This document shows positions 8,241-17,500 of a stretch of DNA of 64,000 nucleotides, one piece after another. The notes under the pieces are model-generated. The model saw nothing but the letters and a program-made list of their open reading frames with translations. It had not been told where the DNA came from and searched no databases. Origin of the DNA: Korobacter sp963703075 (GTDB taxonomy: Bacteria > Acidobacteriota > Terriglobia > Terriglobales > Acidobacteriaceae); assembly GCA_963703075.1 (NCBI GenBank), contig OY969786.1:3286001-3350000 (forward strand), given 5' to 3'. A program made the translations under genes and the position numbers. Numbering within the stretch: the stretch's first letter is position 1; every line of letters starts with the position of its first letter.

Positions 8241-8288
8241 ATGGAGTAGCGCATGCAGAAATGAACCATCCGAGCAAGATCAAGGGGG

Positions 8289-8483
8289 TTAGCCATTGTT
8301 TGCCGCCTTTGACTTGTTTCCACGGGCCCGCTTGATCCCGGCATTGCGGGCGATGTTCACCACGGTGCTGCGGCCTACCTCAAATTCGATTGCTACCTGC
8401 CGATACGGCACATGTGGTTTCGTCTGAAGAACAAAGATGATTGCGTCTCGTTTGAATTGTCTGATCACGTTGAAGCCCTCCAT
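8289..8483 (-). CDS. Small helix-turn-helix protein
   Basis: A 64-residue basic protein whose central part, VPYRQVAIEFEVGRSTVVNIARNAGI, reads as a helix-turn-helix: helix, Gly turn, then Ser-Thr-Val recognition helix. It ends 48 bp upstream of the primase-helicase on the same strand, so it may be its co-transcribed regulator or an excisionase-like factor. The Met at 8483 is chosen because it precedes the domain closely; a Met at 8510 is also possible and neither has a strong ribosome-binding site. Confidence 0.6.
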   Translation of the reverse strand: MEGFNVIRQFKRDAIIFVLQTKPHVPYRQVAIEFEVGRSTVVNIARNAGIKRARGNKSKAANNG

Positions 8484-8676
8484 TGATGAATACCGAAAGG
8501 CCAGAAACATTCATTTGCGATTTGCACTTTTTTTCTTTGCGCCAACGGAATCTCCAACAACACTGGAGAAATATCGCGCTAGCAAAAGCCTTCCACTACC
8601 TCATTGATACAAAAACAGAACTTTCGGCCCCTCTGGTGAACACACCAACGTGGCGAGTTCCACGAGGAGGATAAAC

Positions 8677-8868
8677 ATGCGAAAAACTTCGCAACGTCGC
8701 CAGATCAGCAGCCTGAGTGATGAGGAATTGAAAGCAGAGATAGAATCTCTGCACTGGAGTCTCACGACCGAGAGTTATGGTGAAGACTATGAGGCCCGCA
8801 TCGATGATCGACGTGAGTATGAAAGGTTGACACAGGAGCAGAGGCTGCGTCTGTCGGGCGAGAAGTGA
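8677..8868 (+). CDS. Small hypothetical protein, first of a paralogous pair
   Basis: A 63-residue charged protein starting at an ATG six bases after GAGGAGG (8664-8670), so translation is well supported. Its core, SLSDEELKAEIESLHW, is matched by RLSDADLREQLAEVED in the next gene, and both continue with an acidic aromatic stretch and an R-x-E-y helix. Its stop codon overlaps the GTG of the next gene. Function unknown; helical and highly charged, possibly an adaptor or DNA mimic. It is transcribed opposite to the genes around it. Confidence 0.65.
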   Translation: MRKTSQRRQISSLSDEELKAEIESLHWSLTTESYGEDYEARIDDRREYERLTQEQRLRLSGEK

Positions 8869-9068
8869 TTAGCGACTCCACAATAGTTCGGAAGATTCAG
8901 AGACTCAGCGACGCCGACCTGCGGGAGCAATTGGCAGAGGTGGAAGACACCCACTTGACTGCGTGGTTCGGCAACGACGGTGAAGCTGAGGCGGAGTCGC
9001 GGCAGGAATTCGATTTGCTGTTGCGCGAGTGGCAGCGGCGGCAGTCCCGCGCCCCGGGGGTGACTTAG
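8865..9068 (+). CDS. Small hypothetical protein, second of a paralogous pair
   Basis: A 67-residue protein starting at GTG inside the GTGA that also ends the previous gene, so the two are translationally coupled. It aligns along its length with the upstream protein: LSDxxL at the start, a Tyr/Phe-Gly-x-Asp-x-Glu-Ala stretch, then R-x-E followed by a basic tail. The similarity points to a tandem duplication that has diverged. The 3' end overlaps the end of the convergent methyltransferase gene by four bases. No domain is recognised. Confidence 0.6.
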   Translation: MISDSTIVRKIQRLSDADLREQLAEVEDTHLTAWFGNDGEAEAESRQEFDLLLREWQRRQSRAPGVT

Positions 9069-10213
9069 GGGGCAGGCAAAATCTCGCTTTCCTGCCCTTC
9101 ATTTCCGAAATAGCGCAGGCGATCAGCGGCGATGTTTACCCATTGCTGTTCCAACTCGATCCCGGTGACCTCGTTCCATCCGGCGAGTATGGCTCCGATC
9201 ATCTCCGAACCTGTGCCTGCAAAAGGCACAAGCAAACGGCCGTTTCTCGGAGGCAGAATCATCCCAGCGAGCCAGCGAGTGAGGTCAATGGGTTTCACAC
9301 ACGGGTGATTGTTGCGAGTATCAGCCGAGCGTTGCGAATCATTTTCTACCATATGGCTTGGCTGAGCTTGTGGACACATACCAGAGTCACGCTCTCTCGC
9401 TGATGCTTTCGCCACATAGAAGAATCGAGAGGCTCCGCCTTCATCGTGGTAACCGGGAAACTCAGTCCGGTTATTAAATGTGCCAAAGACAGAATTGGAT
9501 TTCTTCCCTGCTTTTGCTCTTACCTCTCGTCCAGCCCTGCGGTTTCCGCTTTGAGCGTCAAGCAAAGCTGCAGCGATTGTATCGAGAGCAAGGTTTGCTG
9601 GCCATCGCCCCTTTACGACGAATCCTTGCTTTTCGCCCGCACAGATTTCCCTACCGTCGTTGCTGCGTCCCGGCTCGCCCGCTGATTGGCTCTTGAATCC
9701 CCAGTTCCCCACCCGCGAAGCTACCGCTCCTTTGCGACCTATCCTGCCGCTCTCGATGGCATCGCTCCCAATCCGGCTGCGATCGATGTTCAATGGGAGT
9801 AGTGGGCCCTGTTTGCGAGCGAGCACAATGGGTTCATACGCGGGTTTCAGCAACGACTTAGACTTAGGAAAGCCTTGACCATGAACCCACATTAGGTGGT
9901 CGCGAATTTCAAAACCCGCATCCTCGATTGCGCACGTAAGACGATGGAAAGTACGGCTTCCGCCGAAAGCCAAGAGATGTGCACCGGGTATCAGTACCCG
10001 ATACACTTCTCCCCACACTTCCGGGCTGAAGGCGATGCGGCTGGAATCCCACGCCTTGTTCATGAAGCCCAACTCGTAAGGTGGATCGCCAAAGCACCCG
10101 TCAAAGCAGTTGTTTGGAAATTGACGAAGCACATCAAGCACATCGCCGGGATGGAGCGAATAGGTCGTGTCTTGCGCTCCTTGCACTCGGCGATTTGTTG
10201 TGTGCGTCGTCAT
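9065..10213 (-). CDS. DNA adenine/cytosine-N4 methyltransferase, beta class
   Basis: A 382-residue methyltransferase. Motif IV, GDPPYELGF, comes first (about residues 42-50) and the AdoMet-binding motif I, VPFAGTGSE, comes last (about 334-342), preceded by NHPCVKP. This order is the beta class of N6-adenine or N4-cytosine enzymes, typical of phages and mobile elements. No restriction endonuclease gene is next to it, so it probably protects the element's DNA from host restriction or sets a regulatory methylation. It is followed upstream on the same strand by a hypothetical gene and a second methyltransferase. Confidence 0.88.
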   Translation of the reverse strand: MTTHTTNRRVQGAQDTTYSLHPGDVLDVLRQFPNNCFDGCFGDPPYELGFMNKAWDSSRIAFSPEVWGEVYRVLIPGAHLLAFGGSRTFHRLTCAIEDAGFEIRDHLMWVHGQGFPKSKSLLKPAYEPIVLARKQGPLLPLNIDRSRIGSDAIESGRIGRKGAVASRVGNWGFKSQSAGEPGRSNDGREICAGEKQGFVVKGRWPANLALDTIAAALLDAQSGNRRAGREVRAKAGKKSNSVFGTFNNRTEFPGYHDEGGASRFFYVAKASARERDSGMCPQAQPSHMVENDSQRSADTRNNHPCVKPIDLTRWLAGMILPPRNGRLLVPFAGTGSEMIGAILAGWNEVTGIELEQQWVNIAADRLRYFGNEGQESEILPAP

Positions 10214-10252
10214 ATGTTAGTCCCAGAGTGTCAAAGCTTGAGGATTCGCTTC

Positions 10253-10927
10253 TCAGGCTACCTTTCGTAGCTGTGGCTGTTTCTTGGCTGGGAATGCCAG
10301 AGTCTTATCTGCGGGCTCAACTCGGATCGTCAAGGTGGACAGATCGATCTTCGTGACCCGAAACTCCTGACCTTGCACCTCGATGATGCTGCCATCCGTG
10401 AGTTCGGGTGGAATCGTATCTCTCTCGATCCACCGATTCAGCGTCTCATAGGTCGGAAGGTCTGGCTTTTTTGGCGTGAGGCCGTTCTCTCGATCATCGG
10501 CATACAGCATCAGGGAATGCAAGTATCCGAGAAGTCGCTGTTCACTAGCTCTAAGCACGGGATCAGGCTTGCGGGACGAACGCTTAGGCGATCGGGAAGC
10601 GGCGCGAATTGTAATGCCGCGATAGCGCCTGATCCAGCTCCTCACGGTGCTGTAGTTCAGGTTGATCGAGCGGAAATAGGCTTCGACTGTCGGTTGGCCG
10701 TTAGGACGGTCTTTAGCAGCAACACCTTGCTTCCTGTAACGATTGATGATCGCGAAACACGCTGGAACAGTGTATTTCGCTCTGTAATCGTTGCTTTGTT
10801 TTGTTAATTTCGCGTCTTCATGCGCCACTTTGAGCATTTCGCAATGCATTTCTGCGGCTGTAAGACGCTCATACTGGCGATCGATGGTGAACATTTGTTG
10901 CACTGCAACAGTCTCTTCAATAGGCAT
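10253..10927 (-). CDS. Hypothetical protein with possible helix-turn-helix
   Basis: A 224-residue protein. The start at 10927 is chosen because AGGAGAG lies a few bases upstream; a longer frame upstream overlaps the methyltransferase gene and has no such site. The middle contains SINLNYSTVRSWIRRYRGI, a plausible helix-turn-helix, followed by a basic linker (RSPKRSSRKPD) and a C-terminal beta-rich region. Its start overlaps the end of the upstream Dam-like gene by 11 bases, suggesting translational coupling. It may help target or regulate the two methyltransferases; no family is recognised. Confidence 0.6.
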   Translation of the reverse strand: MPIEETVAVQQMFTIDRQYERLTAAEMHCEMLKVAHEDAKLTKQSNDYRAKYTVPACFAIINRYRKQGVAAKDRPNGQPTVEAYFRSINLNYSTVRSWIRRYRGITIRAASRSPKRSSRKPDPVLRASEQRLLGYLHSLMLYADDRENGLTPKKPDLPTYETLNRWIERDTIPPELTDGSIIEVQGQEFRVTKIDLSTLTIRVEPADKTLAFPAKKQPQLRKVA

Positions 10928-11729
10928 AATCTCTCCTTGTAATTGCAAACTCCTGCCATCGGTGCGTGGTCGAGACGAGCGACATGCTCTTCGGATGCAT
11001 ACCGTAACAACGAACCAGTCGCCGCACACGTGGAGAGTTGTCGTTCGTCATCAGCCATGGGCCTCGCCAATGGGCGAGAGTGGCAAACAGTTCTGCGTGG
11101 TTGAGATTGTGGTGTTTGTACAGCCCTTTCCCCTTTGAATTCTTGTCAGCCGTGTACGGCGGATCAGCGAAGCACCCAACGCTGCGGTCACCTGCGTATT
11201 TCTGCATCTCGAATAGGGCGTCACCCTGAATGACGGTGATACGATCACGCATTTCGTACACGCGTCGCAGGTTCGAGGTCACGAGGTCGCGGCACCAGCG
11301 CTCATCGATGATAGGGCGCATTCCTCCATAGGGCTTACCTCTGGAACTCGTTCGACAACGCACAAGCCAACTGAAAGCCGTATGTGGATCAGAGTTTCGG
11401 ATGGCCGCGACGTTCGCTCGTGTGGGTTTGAAGTTGTAGTAGCGGTTTGCAAGGTCGGATTCTGATCTCATTCCCTCCAACAGCCGCGACATGTTGTGGT
11501 CTTTCTCGACCAGAATCAGGCGCTGGATGATCCCAGCCCATAGCAGGCTCAGACCTATCACAGCAGAGCCAGCGAATGGCTCAAGCAGAGTCAAGCAGCG
11601 GTGACGCCGGAAAAAACGTGCTGCACCTTGCACGAACCAGCATTTCTTGCCCGCATATAAAGCTATCGAGATGATGTCGATCTTCCTTCCAATCCTTCGC
11701 ATACATACTTGGTTGCGCCTTCGCGACAT
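10917..11729 (-). CDS. D12-class DNA N6-adenine methyltransferase (Dam-like)
   Basis: A 270-residue enzyme with the alpha-class order: motif I LLEPFAGSAVIGLSLL (about residues 48-63), an acidic loop VEKDHN, and motif IV FADPPYTADKNSKG (about 187-200). These match the D12/Dam family, which methylates adenine N6, often in GATC. It lacks a neighbouring nuclease, like the other methyltransferase here. The N-terminus is basic and rather long, so translation may begin further in. It is the first gene of a minus-strand run that starts about 100 bp from the divergent 214-residue gene. Confidence 0.85.
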   Translation of the reverse strand: MSRRRNQVCMRRIGRKIDIISIALYAGKKCWFVQGAARFFRRHRCLTLLEPFAGSAVIGLSLLWAGIIQRLILVEKDHNMSRLLEGMRSESDLANRYYNFKPTRANVAAIRNSDPHTAFSWLVRCRTSSRGKPYGGMRPIIDERWCRDLVTSNLRRVYEMRDRITVIQGDALFEMQKYAGDRSVGCFADPPYTADKNSKGKGLYKHHNLNHAELFATLAHWRGPWLMTNDNSPRVRRLVRCYGMHPKSMSLVSTTHRWQEFAITRRDYAY

Positions 11730-11829
11730 TCATCGGATTTGCGGGATTTGCCCTAATGGAACGAGGGGAACAAGGGCCGGAATCGCGGACGCTATACGAT
11801 CATTTCTGGTTCGGCACTAAGATCGAGTC

Positions 11830-12474
11830 ATGGCATTTGACCCTATTCCCTCACTCAAGGGGCGTCGGGCGGCGGGACATTGGTTACGCCGCTTGTCGCA
11901 AGATCGCGTGCTGCGAGCACAACAGCACCATAGTGAAGCAGTTCAGACGATAGATACCGCGTTGCAGTCCAGTCCTGCGCTACGTGCAAGCCTCAAGGCG
12001 GTTCTGGAAGAGGCCGAGCTGTTTGGACGACTTCGTGGACTTCGAGAGGGCCTTCAGCTGTATGAACTCGGGTTACGCATTCAAGGAAAAAGCCCGGCGT
12101 TTCGGGCAGTCGTCAAATATGTTGCCGGGTGCGTTATGGACTTTGAAGAAAGTCGGATTGCAGAAGAACGGAGAATCCGAACATCGAAGCTGGCCGGCCA
12201 ACTGACATCTGAGCGGATTTGTGAATACTTGGACAGCCAAGTTCTTAGAATTCGTGAGCGAGGGTTGCCCAAAAGTCATATCAGTCCACCTGATGATTGG
12301 GAGTGCAGATCATGGAGCGAAGCACTGAGAAAGAAATCAAACAATGTCAGGGTTTTCATCAGTGAAGCGAAAGAAGTAGCCCTATCGAAGGAATACTGCA
12401 CATTGATGGCATGGAAGACATGGGGGCATAAACCAACGCGCCAGCCTTCAGAACCGAACGCAGAGGCTCAGTAG
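11830..12474 (+). CDS. Hypothetical protein of the integrated element
   Basis: A 214-residue, mainly helical, charged protein with no domain I recognise. A segment around residues 65-90 (FGRLRGLREGLQLYELGLRIQ) looks like an amphipathic helix. It is divergent from the Dam-like gene and its end overlaps the convergent recombinase gene by seven bases. No strong ribosome-binding site precedes the ATG. It may belong to the element's control genes, but that is only positional. Confidence 0.45.
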   Translation: MAFDPIPSLKGRRAAGHWLRRLSQDRVLRAQQHHSEAVQTIDTALQSSPALRASLKAVLEEAELFGRLRGLREGLQLYELGLRIQGKSPAFRAVVKYVAGCVMDFEESRIAEERRIRTSKLAGQLTSERICEYLDSQVLRIRERGLPKSHISPPDDWECRSWSEALRKKSNNVRVFISEAKEVALSKEYCTLMAWKTWGHKPTRQPSEPNAEAQ

Positions 12475-13637
12475 CCGCGATTCTCTCGGTTTTGGTCTAT
12501 TTCCGCAAAGCTGCCGTTGACCTGTGCCCTCGTTTTTTCACTCCCCAATTCGGCATCCGCCAAGTATCGCAGAGTCGTATCTAGCGACTCGTGCCCAAGC
12601 CACGCTTGAATACTCCGGGCGGGGACGCCGTTCGCGTGATGCATTGTCGCAAAGGTTTTGCGGAATCGGTGCAGTATCCAGTGCTTACAGCATGCCGCTT
12701 CTTTACAAGACACTGCTCTGCCTCCGACTCTGCCTATGCAATGCCCACAATTCAGACCAGCCGCAAGAGCCCGCTCTTTCAGTTTTCTGAGGAAGTGGCC
12801 CTCGGGATTTCCTTCCGTATTTTGGAAAAGAAGCCAGCGATCCGGTTGCATTGCTGTTCTGACTCTTAATAATTCACACAGGGAGTCCGGAATCGGCACG
12901 AGGCGTTCCTCCCTGTCCTTTGGTTTCCATTTCCATAGTGACTTTTCCCGAACGGTGATCGTCTTTTGGCGGAAGTCAATGTCGGTCGTACATGCGTGTG
13001 CTACCTCGTCTTCTCGGAAGCCCGTTCCGAGAAAGAATTGCCAAATCAGGAGTTCCTCATCCGTCGATGCTGCATTGAGTGCCCGAAGTTCCTCGACGGA
13101 GTAGGCCTTCACTCGTCTCTCCGTGAATCTGTGTCGCAGCGTGACCGCTGTAACCCCATTAGCCCGCAGAAACGTTCCGACTCCTTCCACGCGATTAGCT
13201 ACCGTGCGGTCATCCAACCCGGCCTGCTTTTGTGCTACTACAAATACGTTTAGATCAGCTTTTTCGATTTGGTCGAGGTATTCCTTATGGCATAGTTTCC
13301 GAAATGAGTTCAGGATGAGGCTGTACGCGAGCCACGTCTTACGAGCCCGAGTGGCTGCGACGTTGGTGAGATAACTGGATATTGCGTCTTCAATCCTGAT
13401 CCTCTTCACTGGAGCGTTCGCGGAAGGTGCTTGTGACAGGAGCGCAGCTTCCTTCGTCGCACGGGCTGAGAGCGCTTCGTTCAGAGTGTTGGCGTGCAAC
13501 GTCTCCCACCGACGCTTCCCGTTGACGGGGTACCGCAGGCAGTAGATCGTCCCTTGTGGGTAAATCCGTTTCTTATTTGGTTTAACGTAACGGCGTTTGC
13601 CGTTAATGGTCTGACGAATGAAAAGACTCACGGTCAT
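12468..13637 (-). CDS. Tyrosine recombinase/integrase
   Basis: A 389-residue phage-type integrase. Catalytic elements are visible: Arg in GTGFREDEV, the HRFRKTFATMH box, the WLGHESLDTTLRYL box with its His and final Tyr. An N-terminal SAM-like core-binding domain covers about residues 75-170. Between the catalytic boxes is a cysteine-rich insert (CGHC, then CKEAACCKHW) that probably binds zinc. Start at 13637 follows GAGGAAG by five bases; an upstream ATG at 13658 is less likely. It lies about 100 bp from the 3' end of tRNA-Ser, in the same orientation as the tRNA, as usual for enzymes that integrate there. Confidence 0.93.
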   Translation of the reverse strand: MTVSLFIRQTINGKRRYVKPNKKRIYPQGTIYCLRYPVNGKRRWETLHANTLNEALSARATKEAALLSQAPSANAPVKRIRIEDAISSYLTNVAATRARKTWLAYSLILNSFRKLCHKEYLDQIEKADLNVFVVAQKQAGLDDRTVANRVEGVGTFLRANGVTAVTLRHRFTERRVKAYSVEELRALNAASTDEELLIWQFFLGTGFREDEVAHACTTDIDFRQKTITVREKSLWKWKPKDREERLVPIPDSLCELLRVRTAMQPDRWLLFQNTEGNPEGHFLRKLKERALAAGLNCGHCIGRVGGRAVSCKEAACCKHWILHRFRKTFATMHHANGVPARSIQAWLGHESLDTTLRYLADAELGSEKTRAQVNGSFAEIDQNRENRGY

Positions 13638-13737
13638 GATTGCTTCCTCGGAGTCCAATACTGAGAACTGAGGAAGAATCAGAATTGTGGTAGCCGTGGT
13701 TGGTAGCCGTCGCCCTAAGTCGCTGAATACAAATGGC

Positions 13738-13827
13738 TGGCGGAGAGGGTGGGATTCGAACCCACGTTAGAGTTTCCCCTAAACACGCTTTCCAAGCGTG
13801 CGCCTTCAGCCACTCGGCCACCTCTCC
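13738..13827 (-). tRNA. tRNA-Ser(GGA), probable attachment site
   Basis: Seven-base acceptor arms GGAGAGG/CCTCTCC, a long D arm, an anticodon arm CACGC/GCGTG with loop TTGGAAA (anticodon GGA), a type II variable arm, a T arm GTGGG-TTCGAAT-CCCAC, and an encoded CCA at 13738-13740. It reads serine UCC/UCU codons. The integrase gene begins about 100 bp beyond its 3' end, so the 3' half is the likely attachment site of the element. Confidence 0.97.
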
Positions 13828-13845
13828 TCAGGGAAGCGATCCCGC

Positions 13846-13871
13846 AAAAACACCGGCGGGAGACGCCGGCG
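13846..13871 (-). terminator. Terminator downstream of bacterioferritin
   Basis: On the minus strand, GCCGGCG and CGCCGGT arms with a short loop are followed by GTTTTTG. It lies about 55 bp after the bacterioferritin stop codon and before tRNA-Ser, so it should isolate the two. Confidence 0.65.
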
Positions 13872-13926
13872 GGCTGATTCCAATTGTAACGCATGTCTCA
13901 CCGCGCAATGCCCGCGGCTTGCGCTC

Positions 13927-14412
13927 TTACTTCTCTTCTTCCACGTTGATCAGTTGCTGCGCCAGGTAATTCTGGATTCCCATCTCCCCAATCACATGCA
14001 ACTGCGCCTCCAGCCAATCAATGTGATGCTCTTCATCCAGCAGGATCGTTCGCAACAGATCACGTGAACCATGGTCGCCCAGGTCTTCCGCCGTCTTCAT
14101 TCCTTTGTTCAGCCGCTTCACTGCCTCGTACTCCAGTTCCAGGTCGTTCCTGATCTGCTGCTCCAGCGTGGCGCCGATGTTGATCCTGAAGTAGTCGCTC
14201 ATGTTCGGCGTGCCATCGAGATACAAAATCCGCTCGATGCACTTCTCCGCGTGCACCATCTCCTCAATTGACTCCTTGCGGATTTTTTTCGCCATGCGTT
14301 CGTAGCCCCAGTTCTCGCACATCTCCGCATGCAGAAAATATTGGTTGATGGCCGTGAGTTCCGCCTTCAACACCTCGCTCAAAACCGCAATCACTTTAGG
14401 ATCGCCTTTCAT
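13927..14412 (-). CDS. bfr: Bacterioferritin
   Basis: A 161-residue four-helix iron-storage protein, the usual length. Ferroxidase ligands are visible: Glu in LKAELTAINQYFLHAEM, Glu and His in EEMVHAEK, Glu in ELEYEAV, and Glu and His in DEEHHIDWLE. The Met in the EEMVHAE segment corresponds to the haem ligand Met52 of E. coli Bfr, so haem binding is expected. It oxidises ferrous iron and stores it in a 24-mer shell in the cytoplasm. It is a single gene with its own terminator; there is no bacterioferritin-associated ferredoxin next to it. Confidence 0.95.
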   Translation of the reverse strand: MKGDPKVIAVLSEVLKAELTAINQYFLHAEMCENWGYERMAKKIRKESIEEMVHAEKCIERILYLDGTPNMSDYFRINIGATLEQQIRNDLELEYEAVKRLNKGMKTAEDLGDHGSRDLLRTILLDEEHHIDWLEAQLHVIGEMGIQNYLAQQLINVEEEK

Positions 14413-14581
14413 CTATCGCTCTCCCATCGAAAATTGAGACACGCGTTCGCGAGCCCGAGTTTACACCTCTCCGCGGGCTGCCGTCGGACAGGATCGGGGT
14501 AGGCGATGATTTCAAATTCGAAATTCATCGCCGTCTTCGCCGGCTAGAAATGCTGTACCCGCGCGAAGCCCCGTCCAGTGC

Positions 14582-17500
14582 CTAAAAGATGATCTTTGCT
14601 CCCAGTTGAATGTGCCTGGATCCGCCCGAACCAACCACCGGGTTCGAGGCTGCCACATCCGGCGTATAGATCGGGATTCCGACCGTTCCGAGATATCCGT
14701 CCGACAAGTCGTGATCGACTCCGGCGAAATTCGGGTGATTGAGGATATTGAACAGTTCCGCCCGCAGTTGCAGGTTGAATCGTTCCGAAAGCTTGAACGA
14801 TTTTCCCAACGAGACGTCCCAGTTCGCGTAACCCGGTCCACGAATGCTGTTGCGATGCATGGTCCCGAATTGTCCCCAGGCGGGAGGAATCAGGATGGCC
14901 CCGGTTTGCGAGATGAAACAGCCCCCTGCGTAGTTCAACGTGTCGAGCGAATGCTGCTGCGCCGCAATCGCCAGGCAGCGTGGATCGCCGAACTGCTGGC
15001 CTGAACTCGAATCCTGGTAAGCCGGATAGAACGGCAATCCGCTGAAACTCCATTTGAAGCTTCCTGGATCGCCATACGCGTTCCAACGATCGTTTCCGCT
15101 CTCTGTCGCGCTGAAATAATCGGAGCCATCGTAGTAGTCAAGCGGCTCACCCGTTTGGAGGTTTGCAATGTTGCTGAACTGCCAGCCTCCCAACAGAGCA
15201 TCCCATCGCTGCAACTTCGGAACCGTGTAGGTCATGGCCAGCGTGAAACGATGCCGGATGTCGGAGTTCGCTGGTCCCCATTCGAGCAAGGGATTGTTGG
15301 CATTTTCCCAGGTGAACGAGCGATTCCCGCTGTAGTCATCCAGAGATTTCGCCCACGTATACCCGGCCACAAAATCCAAACCGTGCATTGGCTTCTGGGT
15401 GAAGGTTACCTGCAGGCCGTGGTAGATCGAGCTGTCTTTGTTCTCCAGCATATCCACGTACGCCAGCGACGGATAACAGTGGGTACCGCAGATCGCCGGG
15501 TTTGTGAACGGCCGCCCCGACTGTCCATCCCAATCCGAATGATCCGGATCGCTTCCATTCGCTTGCCAATCCAGCAGCCAGTTGTCCTGGTTGATGTCCC
15601 GTATGCTGTACAGCTTTATGCCTCGGTTCCCGACGTAAGCGATCTGCAGCACGCTGCTCGGGGTGAAGGCATGCTGGATGTTTACATTCCAGTTGGCCAC
15701 GTAGGGCGTCTTGATGTTGTGATCCACTCCCAGGATCGAGCATGGACCGTCTGCGGCAGGATCGCAGTTCAAGGTCTGGTTCGTGATCGATCCGAAGACT
15801 GGTGTGTTCGGGTCTGCCCAGTTGTAGTTGGGGAAAGCCACGCCCGCCGCCATGGTGCCGCCGCCCGGCGTAACGCTGAGCGCCCCGGTCGGAATCGTCC
15901 CCAATCCGAGAGCGTCCGCACTGTTCTGCCCGATGAATAACGAAATATGTGGCATCTCGTAAATAATGCCGCCCCCAGCGCGCAAAACCGTTTTGCCGTC
16001 ACCGAAAAGGTCCCACGCAAAACCCAGGCGTGGCGCCACGTTATTCCAGTCGGTGTTGTATGGCTGGCTGATCTGTTGTCCAACCTGTTCCAATCCCACC
16101 GCTGGATCGAAGTTCGCCAGCTGATTGTGCGCTTCCGTGATCGGCAGGCTCACGTCATAGCGAACTCCCATCGTCACCGTCAAACGCTGGGTCATGCGCC
16201 AGTCGTCCTGGGCGAAGAATCCGAACGACTTCTGGCTGATGTCGCGATGGCTGTCCCCCACGAACACCCGCGCCGAGCGGACATCGCCCGTCATGAAATC
16301 GTCGAGGCTGCGGAAGTCGAAACGACCCTTGCCATACGTGTTGCGCACATTGTCCGTGCTGCCGGTGCGGAATTCGCCCCCGTATTTCAGGTTGTGCTTG
16401 CCCTTGGTCTGGGCAACGTTGTCGGTAATCTGCCAGGTCCGGTTCGGCGTCGTCAGCAACGGCCACGAGCTGTTGCCCCCGAGGTTGTTGAACCCGGAAA
16501 CCCGGATCTGCGGCATTCCGGAGTTCAGTGGGTCTGTAACTCCCGTATCGATGCCGAAGGTTGAGGAACTGAGTCCATGATCGCCGCTGAAGATCTCCTG
16601 CCAGAAGCTGTTGTAGCCAAAACGCAGTTGATTCACGATGGTGTTAGTTGGCGTCCACGCCCAGGAAACGCCGGCCACCTGCGCCCGCGTCGTTGCCTGC
16701 GACATAAAAATCGGCAGCAGCACGTTGGAATCTTCTTCCACCTGGAAACTGTCGCCGATGAAATAGCGCCCGCTGATCGTGTTTCGGTCGTTCAGGTGGT
16801 AGTCGAGCTTTACGATTCCATTGTCTTCGCGGTTGCTGTTGTTGAAGTCGAACGGCTTCAACGTAGGATCCGCCGAGGAATACGTTCCCAGGTTCGTCGG
16901 GTAGAGCTTCGCAAGTTGCAAACTCAGCGGGCTGCAATTGGGCTGGCAGGCCGCGATCGTGTCGGGAATGCTGATCCCGTCGCCGAAACCCGCCACCGTG
17001 ACCGGGGTGTTCAGAAGCACCGGATTGCCAACAATGTCCCGTACGCCTTCGTAGTTAGCGAAGAAAAACAGCTTGTCTTTGATAATCGGCCCACCGACCG
17101 AAGCCCCGTATTGATGCAGCCGCAGCGCCGAAACCGGGTCGCTGCTGGGATTGAAATAATTGCGTGCATCCAGCGCGCTGTTGCGCCCGAAGTAGTACAC
17201 CGTCCCGTGCACCGCATTGGTTCCCGACTTGATGCCGAGTTGCACGATCGCTCCCGGCTTCAATCCGTAATCGGCTTCCGGGCTCTCCTGCACGTTAAAT
17301 TCCTGGATCGCATCGATCGGCAAATGCGTGGCCGGCGTCCCCTGCACGCCTTCGGAGTTGATCACCGATTCGCCGTAATAGGCGTCGTTATCGTCAATGC
17401 CGTCCACGATGTAATTGTTGTCTTCGTAGCGGTTGCCGTTTGAAGTGATGGAAAGAAATCCGCCGCCCGGACTGCGTTGAATGCCCGGACGCAGGATAAC

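Larger units (their letters stand above)
5602..13738. mobile_element. Integrated genetic element at tRNA-Ser (conservative extent)
   Basis: The element runs from the candidate origin through the primase-helicase, small genes, two orphan methyltransferases and a tyrosine recombinase to the 3' end of tRNA-Ser. Recombinase next to a tRNA 3' end, replication protein and methylases are the usual layout for integrative plasmids or satellite phages. No capsid, tail, terminase, relaxase or conjugation genes were seen, so it is not an obvious complete phage or conjugative element. The left border is unknown: I did not find a second copy of the tRNA 3' end. The genes from 293 to 5162 may belong to it or to an older insertion. 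Confidence 0.6.

Noticed and set aside
16577..17443. Plus-strand frame within the Oar-like receptor gene
   Set aside because: Arg/Val/His-rich shadow of the minus-strand receptor gene with no domain.
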